Source: DASUFZ01 sp035541475
GTDB taxonomy: Bacteria; Myxococcota_A; UBA9160; SMWR01
Direction: 5' to 3'
Length of the DNA stretch: 64,000 nucleotides
Assembly (NCBI GenBank): GCA_035541475.1
Contig: DATKND010000172.1
Span: forward strand, 35,059-99,058
In this document: positions 25,454-34,399 of the stretch, piece by piece
How positions within the stretch are numbered: the stretch's first letter is position 1
Layout of the letters: each line of letters starts with the position of its first letter
Translations under genes and position numbers: made by a program
The notes under the pieces: generated by a model
What the model saw: only the letters and a program-made list of their open reading frames with translations
Databases searched by the model: none
What the model was told of the DNA's origin: nothing

Positions 25454-26871
25454 GCGGTTCGCTCGATGCGCGCCGCGAAGAAGCCGTCGGTGTCGTGGCG
25501 ATGCGGCAAGGTGCGCAGGAATCCCCGCTCGTCCTGCAGCTCGCGCACAGAGTCCGGCGCGGCATCGCGCGAGGACGCGGCGAAGCCCTGGGAGTCGCGC
25601 AGGAACGCCTCGACCACGGCTTCGTTCTCCTCGGGCAGCAGAGTGCACGTACTGTAGACGACGACACCGCCGGGGCGCAGCGCGGCGGCGGCATGGCGGA
25701 GCAGCGAGCGCTGGGTCTCGGCCAGGCGCGCCGGATCGCTGGGGTGGACGCGCCAGCGCGCGTCGGGATTGCGGCGCAGCGCGCCGAGCCCGGAGCAGGG
25801 CGCATCCACCAGCACGCGGTCGAAGCCGGGGCCGACGAGCCCCGGCGGCAGCGGGCGCGAGGCGTCGAGCGCGCGAGAGACGACGTTCTCGAGGCGCAGC
25901 CGCCTCGCCGCGCGCTGCACCAGATCGAGGCGGCGTTCGTTGCGGTCCAGCGCGACCACCTCGCCCTCCGGCCCGATGCGCTCGGCGATCGCGCTGGCCT
26001 TGCCGCCCGGCGCGGCGCAGGCGTCGAGCACGCGCTCGCCCGGCTGCGGGTCGAGCAGATCGACCACGAGCTGGCTCGCCTCGTCCTGCACCGTGAAGCG
26101 CCCCTCGCGGAAGGCGGGGTCGAGCGTCGGGTTGCCGCCGCGGCCGAGCACGATGCCGTGTCGGGCGTAGCGGCAGGCGCGCGCATCCGGGAAGCGCGCG
26201 CGCAGCTCGTCCAGCAGCGCGTCGCGCGACACCCGCTGCGGATTGGCGCGCACGCAGAGCGGCGGGACCTCGTTCGACGCGGCGGCGAGCGCGGCGGCCT
26301 CCTCGGCTCCGAAGGTCTCGATCCAGCGCGCCGCGATCCACTGCGGCAGCGAGAGCGCGTGCATCAGGTGGCCGAGCGGATCGTCCTCGAGCCGCGGCAG
26401 CGCGATCTGCGCGTGCTCGCGCGCTAGGCGGCGGAGCACCGCGTTCACGAGACCCGTCGAGCGCTCGGCGCCGACCGCGCGCGCACACCGCACCGACTCG
26501 TCGACCGCGGCGGACGGCGGCACGCGGTCGACGAAGAGGATCTGATACGCGCCGAGCCGCAGCGCGGTCGCGACGAGCGGCTCCAGCCGATCGAGATCGC
26601 GGTCGAGGCAGCGGCGCAGCAGGTAGTCGATGCGGCCGCGCCAGCGGAGCGTTCCGTAGACGAGCTCGGTGGCGAAGGCGCGGTCGGCGGCCGAGAGCGG
26701 GCTGCGCGCGAGGTTCGCGTGCAGCAGCAGGTCCGCGAAGGCGCCGGCACGCTGGACGCGCTCGAGCACGCGGAGCGCCAGCAGCCGCGTGCGGGTCGGC
26801 GCAGGAGGACGTCCCTCCCCCCGGCGCTCGCGCGACGCGGGCCGCCCGCGCCGCGGTCTGGTGCGTTCCAT
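25450..26871 (-). CDS. rsmB: 16S rRNA (cytosine-967 C5) methyltransferase
   Basis: RsmB methylates C967 of 16S rRNA. The 473 residues contain an N-terminal NusB-like domain (about 25-160) and a methyltransferase domain (about 240-470) with the SAM site DACAAPGGKASAIAE, the motif IV cysteine in VDAPCSGLG and the catalytic cysteine in STCTLLPEENE. ATG 26871 has GGGAG at a suitable distance; open frame further upstream is antisense-like. It is coupled to rpe by a TTGA overlap and follows fmt by 20 bases. Confidence 0.93.
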   Translation of the reverse strand: MERTRPRRGRPASRERRGEGRPPAPTRTRLLALRVLERVQRAGAFADLLLHANLARSPLSAADRAFATELVYGTLRWRGRIDYLLRRCLDRDLDRLEPLVATALRLGAYQILFVDRVPPSAAVDESVRCARAVGAERSTGLVNAVLRRLAREHAQIALPRLEDDPLGHLMHALSLPQWIAARWIETFGAEEAAALAAASNEVPPLCVRANPQRVSRDALLDELRARFPDARACRYARHGIVLGRGGNPTLDPAFREGRFTVQDEASQLVVDLLDPQPGERVLDACAAPGGKASAIAERIGPEGEVVALDRNERRLDLVQRAARRLRLENVVSRALDASRPLPPGLVGPGFDRVLVDAPCSGLGALRRNPDARWRVHPSDPARLAETQRSLLRHAAAALRPGGVVVYSTCTLLPEENEAVVEAFLRDSQGFAASSRDAAPDSVRELQDERGFLRTLPHRHDTDGFFAARIERTA

Positions 26872-26891
26872 GAAAGCTCCCGCAGTCGAGC

Positions 26892-27839
26892 TTAGAGGTC
26901 GCCCTGCGGCTCCGCACCGAGTCGCGCACCGTCGGGAATCGGGTGTCCGCGCAGGAACGCCGCGATCTCGAGCGGGCGACCGCCGGGGCGCTGCAGCTCC
27001 TGCGGCACGAGCCAGCCGTCGCCGGTGGCGACTCGCAGCGAATGCTTGCCGACGAGTCGCACGCGTCCCGGCACATCCGACGTCGCGCCCGGCTCCGCGC
27101 GCGCGCGCAGGATCCGCAGCGGCTCTCCCTGGAAGAGCGCGTAGGCGCCGGGGCTCGGCGAGAGCGCGCGCACGCGCCGCGCGAGCGAGACGGCCGGCTC
27201 GTCGAAGCGGAGCCGCGCCTCCTCGCGCTCGAGCTTCGGCGCGAGCGTCGCGCGCGACGCGTCCTGCTCGTGCCATTTCACGGTGTCGGCTTCGATCCGC
27301 GCGAGCGTCTCGGCGATCGCCTCGGCGGCGAGCGCGGCGAGCCTCGCGCCGAGCTCGCCGCAGGTCTCCTGCTCGCCGATCGCGAGCTCGCGCACGAGCG
27401 CGACGGGCCCGGCGTCCATCTCGCGCTCGACGCGCATCACCGAGATGCCGGTCGTTGCGTCACCGCAGAGGATCGCGCGCGCGATCGGCGCCGCGCCGCG
27501 CCAGCGCGGCAGCAGGCTCGCGTGCGCGTTGATGCAGTAGCCGCGCGCTGGCAAGGTGCGGACGGACTTCGGCAGGAACTGCCCGTAGGCCACCACCACG
27601 CCGACGTCGGGTGCCGCCTCGGCCAGACGCGGCAGCGCGTCGGCGACGCGCTCGGGCCGCAGCAACGGCACGCCCGCCGCCAGCGCGCGCACCGACACCG
27701 GAGACGGATCGGCGCGGCGCCCGCGCCCGCGTGGGCGGTCGGGCTGCGAGACCGCAACCGCGACCGCGTGCGGACCGGTCAGCAGCCGCTCGAGCGTCGG
27801 CACGGCGAAGTCCGGCGTGCCGAAGAAGGCGATGCGCAG
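26892..27839 (-). CDS. fmt: Methionyl-tRNA formyltransferase, apparent CTG start
   Basis: Fmt formylates initiator Met-tRNA. The protein (about 315 residues) shows the formyltransferase core with INAHASLLPRWRGAAPI (catalytic Asn and His) and EREMDAGPV (Asp), and a C-terminal tRNA-binding domain. The first possible ATG/GTG/TTG (GTG 27803) would cut off the conserved first strand RIAFFGTPDFA. In frame, CTG 27839 (or CTG 27845) gives exactly the family N-terminus, and TAG lies at 27857, so a CTG start is inferred. The gene follows def by 15 bases. Confidence 0.9.
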   Translation of the reverse strand: MRIAFFGTPDFAVPTLERLLTGPHAVAVAVSQPDRPRGRGRRADPSPVSVRALAAGVPLLRPERVADALPRLAEAAPDVGVVVAYGQFLPKSVRTLPARGYCINAHASLLPRWRGAAPIARAILCGDATTGISVMRVEREMDAGPVALVRELAIGEQETCGELGARLAALAAEAIAETLARIEADTVKWHEQDASRATLAPKLEREEARLRFDEPAVSLARRVRALSPSPGAYALFQGEPLRILRARAEPGATSDVPGRVRLVGKHSLRVATGDGWLVPQELQRPGGRPLEIAAFLRGHPIPDGARLGAEPQGDL

Positions 27840-27854
27840 CGCCAGGGCTCTCGC

Positions 27855-28403
27855 CTAGGAGGAATCGGCCGCCGCCGACTCGCCCTCTTCCTGCTCGCGC
27901 CGTAGCTGCTTCTGACGCTTCAGCACGTAGCGGCTCCGCTTCAGATGCGAGATGCGGTCGATGAAGAGCTTGCCGTCGAGGTGATCGATCTCGTGCTGGA
28001 AGCACACCGCCTGGAGTCCCTCGGCGCGGATCGCGACCTCCCCGCGCTCGAGATCCTGCGCAACGAGCAGCACGCGCTCGGCGCGATCGACCTCGGCCTC
28101 GAAGTCCGGCACCGAGAGGCAGCCCTCCTTCCACGTGATCTTCCCCTCGGCCTCGCGCAGCTCGGGGTTCAGCAGGATCAGCGGGCTCCGCTCGGCGCCT
28201 TCCTCGGTCCACTGCGTGTCGACGACGATGAGGCGCACCGACTCCCCGACCTGCGGCGCGGCCAGCCCGATGCCGGGCTCGTCGTACATCACGTCGCACA
28301 TGTCGCGCGCGAGCTCGCGCAACGCGTCGGTGACCTCGACGATCGACCGGGACACGTCGCGCAGCCGCGGGTCGGGAAATTTGAGGACGGGTCGAAGGGC
28401 CAA
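27855..28403 (-). CDS. def: Peptide deformylase
   Basis: Def removes the formyl group that Fmt adds. The 182 residues have all three motifs: GIGLAAPQVG, EGCLSVP (metal Cys) and HEIDHLDGKLF (two metal His and catalytic Glu). TTG 28403 gives the family-like start ALRPVLKFPDPRLR and has GAGG upstream; the frame is open further upstream without deformylase character. A basic tail of about 20 residues ends the protein. It lies between priA and fmt, the common arrangement. Confidence 0.94.
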   Translation of the reverse strand: MALRPVLKFPDPRLRDVSRSIVEVTDALRELARDMCDVMYDEPGIGLAAPQVGESVRLIVVDTQWTEEGAERSPLILLNPELREAEGKITWKEGCLSVPDFEAEVDRAERVLLVAQDLERGEVAIRAEGLQAVCFQHEIDHLDGKLFIDRISHLKRSRYVLKRQKQLRREQEEGESAAADSS

Positions 28404-28452
28404 GGGCGCCTCGGGGTCGGGCGCGCGGGTGGAAGGCCGCGCGGTCGCGATC

Positions 28453-30897
28453 TCATAGCATGCTCCACGGATCGACGTCCACGCTGGCCTGCACCTCCCG
28501 CGCGCAGCTTCGCGCGGCCTGCGAGAGCGCCGCACCGGCGCGCCGCGCCGTCGCGGTGCCCCCGGCGACGAGCAGCTGCATGCGATGGCGTCCGCGCAGG
28601 CGCGCGAGCGGAGCCGGCGCGGGACCCAGACGTGAGTAGTCGTCGGCGCCGTCGGCCGCCTCGTCGGCGATGCGCGCCAGCGACTCCGCTGCGCGTCGCG
28701 CGGCCTCCTCGTCCTCGCTCTGGACGAGGGCCTGCACCAGCCGGCGGAAGGGCGGCAGGCCGAGTGCGGCCCGCTGCGCGATCTCCTCGGCGTAGAAGGA
28801 CTCGTAGTCGTGCTCGCGCACCGGCCGGATCGCGTAGTGCCCGGGCACGAACGTCTGGATCACGACACGGCCGGGCGTCGCGTCGCGGCCGGCGCGTCCC
28901 GCGACCTGCGTGAGCAGCTGGAAGGTGCGCTCCGCGGCCCGGAAATCCGGCATGTGGAGGCCGACGTCCGCGGCCACCACGCCGACCAGGCGCACGCCCG
29001 GGAAGTCGTGGCCCTTGGCGACCATCTGCGTGCCAACCAGCACGTCGATCCGGCGCGCGCGCAGGTCGGCGAGCACGCGCTGCGCGACGCCGCGTCGCGC
29101 CGCGGCGTCGCGATCGAGTCGCGCGATGCGCGCCTCGGGAAAGCTGGCGCGCACCTCCTCCTCGACGCGCTCGGTCCCGATCCCGAGCAGCGCGGTCTCG
29201 GGCGCGCCGCAGCCCCGGCAGGCATCCGGCGGCTTCTCGCAGTGGTCGCAGTAGTGGCAGCGCAGCGAGCCTTCGCGCGCATGGAAGACGAGCGCGAGGT
29301 CGCAGTGCGGGCAGCGCTCGGCGTGTCCGCACTCGAAGCAGAGCACGCGCGTCGAGAAGCCGCGGCGGTTGAGGAAGAGGATCGTCTGGCCGCCCTCGGC
29401 GAGCACCTCGGCCATCGCGCGCCGCAGCACGCGCGAGAGCACGAGCTTGCGCCCGCGCGGCGCGTCGGCGCGCTCGCGCGCGAGGTCGACGATCTCCACC
29501 GCCGGGAGCGGGCGTCCGCCGATCCGCCGCGGCAACGAGAGACGGCGCACGCGGCCCTGGTCGGCGGCGTAGCGGCTCTCGAGCGACGGCGTCGCCGACC
29601 CGAGCACCAGCGGGCAGCCCGCGTGCGCGGCGCGCCGCCCCGCGAGCTCGCGCGCGTGGTAGCGGAAGCCCTCCTCGTTCTTGTACGCGCCGTCGTGTTC
29701 CTCGTCGATCACGATCACGCCGAGGTTCTCGAGCGGCGCGAAGAGCGCCGAGCGCGCGCCGACGGCGATCGGCGCCGCGCCGCTCGCGAGCCGCTGCCAC
29801 TGGAGGCTGCGCTCGCCGGGGCGGAGCGCGCTGTGGAGCACGGCGAGCGCGTCGCCGAAGCGCGCGCGCAGCCTGGCCACGATCTGGTGGGTGAGCGTGA
29901 TCTCGGGCACGAGCACCAGCGCCTGGCGGCCGAGTCTCAGCGCGGCTTCCACCGCCCGCAGATACACCTCGGTCTTGCCGCTGCCGGTCACGCCGTGGAG
30001 CAGGAAGGTCTCCGCGCGGCGCTCGCGTACCGCGGCCTCGATCGGCAGGAGCGCGCGCGCCTGATCGGGCGAGAGCTCGACGGCGCGGTCCGCCTCGCGC
30101 GCCTCGCCGAAGACGTCGCGCTCGGCCGGGCGGTCGGCGATCTGGACCAGCCCGCGTCGCGCGAGCTGACGCGCGAGGCTCGCATCGAACACGGGCGCGA
30201 GCTTCGCGAGCGGCGTCTCGCCGCCGGTCGCGAGGTGTCGCAGCAGCGCGGCCTGGCGCGGCGCGCGCGCGAGCGACGCCAGCGCTGCCTCGAGGTGGAC
30301 GCCGGCCGCGAGCGAGACGCAACGCACCTGGGGCGGACGCGCGCCCGGCTTCTCGCCGACGCGCACCTGCGTCACGAGCGCATCGCGCTCGAGGCGCTGC
30401 CAGAGCGCCGCGTTCAGGCCGCTGGCCTCGAGCTCGCGCAGCGCGATGCCGCCCTCGGCGAGGCGCGCGAGCGCCTCGCGCTCCGCGCCGCGGGCGGCGC
30501 CCGACTCGAGCGCCGCGCGCCCGCGCGGCGTGAGGACGAGCCCCGTCCGCGCGCGCGGCGCGCTGCCCGGCGGCAGCGCCGCCGCGAGCGCGAGGCCGAT
30601 CGGGCACAGGAACTCGGCGGCCGCCTCGCGTAGGATCTCGAGCATCGAGGGTGACAGGGCCGGCAGCGGATCGAGCACGCGTTCGAGCTGGCGCAGCCGC
30701 GCGATCGGCGCGTCGGAGAGCTCGATCACGACGCCGACCAGATGCCGCTGTCGGAAGGGGACGAGCACGCGGCAGCCGGGCCGCGGCGCATCGGGGAGCG
30801 AGTCCGGCACCGCGTAGTCGAACAGCGAATCGAGCGGCAGCGGCAGCGCCACGCGCACGACGGCGCTGCGGGGGGCCGCGAACAGGGGCTCGGTCAT
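28453..30897 (-). CDS. priA: Primosomal replication restart helicase PriA
   Basis: PriA reloads the replisome at stalled forks. The 814 residues include the N-terminal DNA-binding domain (about 10-110), helicase lobe 1 with GVTGSGKTEVYLRA and IDEEHD, a zinc-binding insertion with four CxxC pairs (CFEC, CPHC, CHYC, CRGC), lobe 2 with GTQMVAKGHDFP and QVAGRAGR, and the C-terminal domain. The ATG at 30897 overlaps the start codon of the divergent methyltransferase gene in a single CATG. Confidence 0.95.
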   Translation of the reverse strand: MTEPLFAAPRSAVVRVALPLPLDSLFDYAVPDSLPDAPRPGCRVLVPFRQRHLVGVVIELSDAPIARLRQLERVLDPLPALSPSMLEILREAAAEFLCPIGLALAAALPPGSAPRARTGLVLTPRGRAALESGAARGAEREALARLAEGGIALRELEASGLNAALWQRLERDALVTQVRVGEKPGARPPQVRCVSLAAGVHLEAALASLARAPRQAALLRHLATGGETPLAKLAPVFDASLARQLARRGLVQIADRPAERDVFGEAREADRAVELSPDQARALLPIEAAVRERRAETFLLHGVTGSGKTEVYLRAVEAALRLGRQALVLVPEITLTHQIVARLRARFGDALAVLHSALRPGERSLQWQRLASGAAPIAVGARSALFAPLENLGVIVIDEEHDGAYKNEEGFRYHARELAGRRAAHAGCPLVLGSATPSLESRYAADQGRVRRLSLPRRIGGRPLPAVEIVDLARERADAPRGRKLVLSRVLRRAMAEVLAEGGQTILFLNRRGFSTRVLCFECGHAERCPHCDLALVFHAREGSLRCHYCDHCEKPPDACRGCGAPETALLGIGTERVEEEVRASFPEARIARLDRDAAARRGVAQRVLADLRARRIDVLVGTQMVAKGHDFPGVRLVGVVAADVGLHMPDFRAAERTFQLLTQVAGRAGRDATPGRVVIQTFVPGHYAIRPVREHDYESFYAEEIAQRAALGLPPFRRLVQALVQSEDEEAARRAAESLARIADEAADGADDYSRLGPAPAPLARLRGRHRMQLLVAGGTATARRAGAALSQAARSCAREVQASVDVDPWSML

Positions 30898-31627
30898 GAC
30901 GGGATTGTATGCAGCGAGACCGGGACGTCGCCGTGCGGACGCGCGCGTCGAGGTGCGCGAGAGCCGCAACGGTCGCGCGCTGCGCGTCGACGGCACGTTC
31001 GCCTCGTGGTATGTGCCGGGCCGCTCGCACACCGGATCGGTCTGGGACGCCCTCGTCGCGCCGCTCTGCTGGCTGCCGCCGTCGCGCCGGCGCGCCGTGC
31101 TCGTGCTGGGCCTCGGAGCGGGCAGCGCGGCGCGCCTCGTCCGAGCGATCGCGCCGCGCGCCCGCATCGTCGGCGTCGAGCGCAGCGCGGGGGTGCTGCG
31201 CGCCGCGCGGCACCACTTCGACCTCGACGCGCTCGGCGTGGAGGTCGTGCACGCGGACGCGCGCGAGTACCTGGCGCAGAGCCGCGCGCACTACGACGCC
31301 GTGATCGAGGACCTCTTCGTCGGGACGGCGCGCAGCGTGCGGAAACCCGATTGGGTGCTCGAGGCGGGCCTGGCCGCCGCCGCGCGGCGCCTGCACCCCG
31401 GAGGCCTGCTGGTCGCCAACTCGATCGACGAGACCGCGGAGGTCGCGCGCGCGCTCGCGAAGGAGTTCCCGGCGCGCGCGCTGCTGCGCGTCGCGGGCTG
31501 GGACAACGGCATCCTGGTGGGAGGGCCGTCGGGGCTCGACGCGCGCTCGCTGCGCGCCGCGGTGTCGGCGTCGCCGGCGCTCTCGGCGTCGCTGCGGCGA
31601 CTCTCGTTCCGCGGGCTGCCGCGCTAG
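30896..31627 (+). CDS. Spermidine-synthase-like methyltransferase-fold protein
   Basis: A 243-residue protein with the polyamine-synthase fold: LRVDGTFASWYVPGRSHTG, then VLVLGLGAGSAARLVRAI (nucleotide-binding loop), VGVERSAGVLRAAR, HADAREYLAQ and YDAVIEDLFVG. The amine-substrate DxxD pattern is not clear, so it may act on something other than putrescine. ATG 30896 overlaps the priA ATG on the other strand; GTG 30953 (VRESRNGRALRVDG) fits the usual family start better, so the first 19 residues are uncertain. Confidence 0.75.
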   Translation: MTGLYAARPGRRRADARVEVRESRNGRALRVDGTFASWYVPGRSHTGSVWDALVAPLCWLPPSRRRAVLVLGLGAGSAARLVRAIAPRARIVGVERSAGVLRAARHHFDLDALGVEVVHADAREYLAQSRAHYDAVIEDLFVGTARSVRKPDWVLEAGLAAAARRLHPGGLLVANSIDETAEVARALAKEFPARALLRVAGWDNGILVGGPSGLDARSLRAAVSASPALSASLRRLSFRGLPR

Positions 31628-31662
31628 CAGGTTCCGGAAGAAGGCTCGCGCAGGTCGCGGAG

Positions 31663-31726
31663 GGGGCGAGGCAGAAGTCCCCTGCGGCGGCCATCTGTTC
31701 CTCCTCGGGGACCTCTGCCTCGCCCC
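31663..31726. terminator. Long near-perfect inverted repeat between convergent genes
   Basis: GGGGCGAGGCAGAAGTCCCC (31663-31682) pairs with 31707-31726 over 19 of 20 positions, with a 24-base loop. It sits midway between two converging stops (31627 and 31742), as a bidirectional terminator would, but has no T-run on either side. Confidence 0.5.
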
Positions 31727-31741
31727 TACCTCGGCCAGCTG

Positions 31742-32563
31742 CTAGCGGCCTTCTGCCAGGAACTGCATCACGGTGCGGTTCCAGATCGGTGCCGCCTCCA
31801 CCATCACGAGGTGCGCGGCGCCCGGCACCACCACGAGGCGTGAGTGTCGGATGCCGGCCGCGAGCTCGCGGTGCAGCTTCGGCGGCGTCAGCAGGTCGTC
31901 GGCTCCGCACAAGATCAAGGTCGGCTGCGCGATCTCGGACAGGCGCGCGAGCGCGTCGTGGCCGAGGCAGGCGTCGCACTGGCGCGCGAACAGCTCGGCT
32001 GAGAGCGGCGCGCCGTCGCGCGTGAAGAACTCGATCATCGACTCGATCAGATCCGTCTGCGCGATCGTGTCGTCGTGCGCGGTCCAGAGCAGGCGGTCGC
32101 GCACCATGGCTGACAGCGGCACGTCGGCGCGCGCGAGCTCGCGCCATTGCTCGAGCAGCAGGCGGCGCTTGGCGTCCGCGCGCGCATAGCTCCCCATCAG
32201 CACGAGCCGCTCGACCCGCTGCGGGTGCCGCAGCGCCAGCTCCTGCGCGACCATGCCGCCCATGAACGCGCCGCCGACGTCCGCGCGCGGCAGGTCGAGC
32301 GCATCGAGCAGCGCGGCGGCGGTGTCTGCGAGGTCCGCCGTCGTGAAGGGACCTTCCCGCGGCTCGCTACCGCCGACGCCGGGGTAGTCGAAGATCAAGG
32401 TCGCGCGCTCGCGCGAGAACTCGGGCACCTGGAGCGGCAGCCATCCGCGGCACGAGCCGCCAATTCCGATCGCGAGCAGGAACGGCGGGCCCGCCTGCCG
32501 GTGTCCGTGGAGCTCGTAGTAGAGCTTGCGGCCGTGAACCACTACATGCGGCACACGCCCCAT
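31742..32563 (-). CDS. Alpha/beta-fold hydrolase-like protein lacking the nucleophile
   Basis: A 273-residue alpha/beta-hydrolase: LIFDYPGVGGSEPREGPF after strand 4, the nucleophile elbow region VGGAFMGGMVAQELALRHPQ, the acid in LILCGADDLLTPP and the histidine in PGAAHLVMVEA. At the elbow relatives read G-x-S-M-G-G; here the serine position is Phe (codon TTC, one base from TCC). Asp and His of the triad are intact. It could be a non-catalytic protein, or a recent mutation or sequence error. It follows mglA by 18 bases. Confidence 0.8.
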   Translation of the reverse strand: MGRVPHVVVHGRKLYYELHGHRQAGPPFLLAIGIGGSCRGWLPLQVPEFSRERATLIFDYPGVGGSEPREGPFTTADLADTAAALLDALDLPRADVGGAFMGGMVAQELALRHPQRVERLVLMGSYARADAKRRLLLEQWRELARADVPLSAMVRDRLLWTAHDDTIAQTDLIESMIEFFTRDGAPLSAELFARQCDACLGHDALARLSEIAQPTLILCGADDLLTPPKLHRELAAGIRHSRLVVVPGAAHLVMVEAAPIWNRTVMQFLAEGR

Positions 32564-32581
32564 CTTATAGGGCCGTGCGCC

Positions 32582-33172
32582 CTACTTGCTCATCTGCTTC
32601 AGGTCCTGGAGGATCGACCGCGCGACCGCCTTCAAGGTCTCGAACACGCCCTTGCCGCTGGTGGCGCAGGCCTCGAATTCGGGGACGCCCTTCGGGTTCA
32701 GCAGCTTCTTCATCTGCGCGAGCGGCGCTGCGTTCGGCAGGTCGCGCTTGTTGTACTGGATCACGAACGGCGTGCGATCGAGGTCGGCGCCCTGCTCCTG
32801 GAGGTTGATGCGCAGGTTGTCGAGGCTCTCGACGTTGGCCTCCATGCGCTCGTTCTGGCTGTCGGCCACGAACACCACGCCGTCGACGCCCTTCAGGATC
32901 AGCTTGCGGCTGGCGTCGTAGAAAACCTGGCCGGGCACCGTGTAGAGGTGGAAGCGCGTCTTGAAGCCGCGGATCTGTCCGAGCGCAAGCGGCAGGAAAT
33001 CGAAGAAGAGCGTGCGCTCCGTCTCGGTCGCGAGCGAGATCATCTTCCCCTTCAGATCGGGGTTGGTCTTGTTGTAGATCCACTGCAGGTTGGTCGTCTT
33101 GCCGCACAGTCCCGGCCCGTAGTAGACGATCTTGCAGTTGATCTCGCGCGAGGAGTAGTTGATGAACGACAT
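32582..33172 (-). CDS. mglA: MglA, Ras-like polarity GTPase
   Basis: MglA is a small GTPase that sets cell polarity and motility in Myxococcus and related bacteria. The 196 residues carry the P-loop YYGPGLCGKTTNLQWI, switch region SLATETERTLFFDFLPL, the atypical G3 segment YTVPGQVFYDASR and the G4 motif YNKRDLP. TVPGQ in place of DxxGQ is characteristic of the MglA group. It follows mglB by 11 bases, its known GTPase-activating partner. Confidence 0.95.
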   Translation of the reverse strand: MSFINYSSREINCKIVYYGPGLCGKTTNLQWIYNKTNPDLKGKMISLATETERTLFFDFLPLALGQIRGFKTRFHLYTVPGQVFYDASRKLILKGVDGVVFVADSQNERMEANVESLDNLRINLQEQGADLDRTPFVIQYNKRDLPNAAPLAQMKKLLNPKGVPEFEACATSGKGVFETLKAVARSILQDLKQMSK

Positions 33173-33183
33173 TCAGGTGGAGC

Positions 33184-33672
33184 TCACGAAGAGAACAGGT
33201 TGTCGATGTCGTCGTCGGTGATCTCGGCGAACGGCGTGTTGCCCTTCGCCTGCTCCTGGTCGGTCTTCTTCTGCAGCTCCTCGAAGATGCGAGCGAGCTC
33301 GCCGCCGGCCTTCTTGACGCGCAGGCGCACGAGTCCGAGCGAGGAGCGGTCGTCGAAGACCACGACCAGGATGGTGCGACTCGACACCAGGGTGATGTGC
33401 AGGTTGTCGCGCTGACCCTGGTGGAAGTGGACCGGGAAGTCCTCTTCGCCGACTAGCTTCGCGAGCCCGCCCGTCGCGGCGATGCAGCCGGCGGTCAGCG
33501 ACGCGAGGCTCGTCGTGTCGATGCCGCGCAGCTCGCCGGCCTCACCGATCAGCTGGCCGTTGCGATCGACCACGAAGACACCCTTGGCGTTGGCGTCGCG
33601 CACGAGGCGCTGGATCACCTGGAGGATCCGGCGGTAGTCCTCGTCGTACATCACGAGCTGGGCGCTGCGCAT
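33184..33672 (-). CDS. mglB: MglB, roadblock/LC7 partner of MglA
   Basis: MglB stimulates GTP hydrolysis by MglA and marks one cell pole. The 162-residue protein is one roadblock/LC7 domain: GVFVVDRNGQLIGEAGELRG, LASLTAGCIAATGGLAKLVG, HFHQGQRDNLHITLV and LVVVFDDRSSLGLVRLRVKK. A short acidic tail ends DDDIDNLFSS. ATG 33672 has GAGG nine bases upstream; ATG 33651 (MYDEDYRR) also fits the family. It is directly upstream of mglA. Confidence 0.93.
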   Translation of the reverse strand: MRSAQLVMYDEDYRRILQVIQRLVRDANAKGVFVVDRNGQLIGEAGELRGIDTTSLASLTAGCIAATGGLAKLVGEEDFPVHFHQGQRDNLHITLVSSRTILVVVFDDRSSLGLVRLRVKKAGGELARIFEELQKKTDQEQAKGNTPFAEITDDDIDNLFSS

Positions 33673-33802
33673 GACGCAATTGCCTCGCTAGCGGCGCGGA
33701 ATCACACGGCTTTCTGCGAATCTACCTCGCGCGGCGACCGCTTGTCGATCTCGCACTGGCGGTCTAGTTCGGCGCGCCGCGCGCCCGCCTTTATCGCCAT
33801 CT

Positions 33803-34399
33803 CTAGATCGCTCGCCGGTTCTCGATGCAGATGCCGACGGTCACGTGGTCGGCGTACTCGAGGTCGCCGCCGAGCGGCATGCCGTAGGCAATCCGCGTGA
33901 GCCGCACGCCGAGCGGGCGCAGCCGCTCGGAGAGGTAGTGGGCGGTCGCGTCGCCCTCCGCGTTCGGATTGGTCGCGAGCACGACCTCCTCGATGCCGCC
34001 GCGCCGCACGCGCGCCTCGAGCTCGGCCACGCGCAGCTCGCGCGGACCGACGCCGTCGATCGGCGCGAAGGCGCCGCCGAGCACGTGGTAGCGGCCGTGG
34101 AAGCGGCCGCTCTTCTCGATCGCCGCGAGATCGGCCGGCTCCTCGACGACGCACACGATCGACGCGTCGCGGCGCTCGTCGCGGCAGATGGCGCAGGGCG
34201 ACTGGCTCGCGATGTCGAAGCAGATCTCGCACAGCACGGTCTCGCGCTTGAGCCGCGCGATCGCGTCCGCGAGCTCCTGCACCTCGGGGTCGGGCGCGCC
34301 GAGCAGATGGAAGGCCAGGCGCGTAGCCGACTTCTCGCCGATCCCCGGCAGCTTCTTCAGGCGCGCCACCAGGCGCTCGATCGGCTGCGTCGCTCTCAT
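33803..34399 (-). CDS. recR: Recombination protein RecR
   Basis: RecR works with RecF/RecO to load RecA at gaps. The 198 residues show the helix-hairpin-helix KKLPGIGEKSATRLAFHLL, a four-cysteine zinc finger (CEIC, CAIC), and a TOPRIM domain with VCVVEEPADLAAIE, HVLGG and NAEGDATAHYL. ATG 34399 overlaps the ybaB stop as ATGA. It ends the dnaX-ybaB-recR operon; an unassigned 130-base gap separates it from mglB. Confidence 0.96.
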   Translation of the reverse strand: MRATQPIERLVARLKKLPGIGEKSATRLAFHLLGAPDPEVQELADAIARLKRETVLCEICFDIASQSPCAICRDERRDASIVCVVEEPADLAAIEKSGRFHGRYHVLGGAFAPIDGVGPRELRVAELEARVRRGGIEEVVLATNPNAEGDATAHYLSERLRPLGVRLTRIAYGMPLGGDLEYADHVTVGICIENRRAI

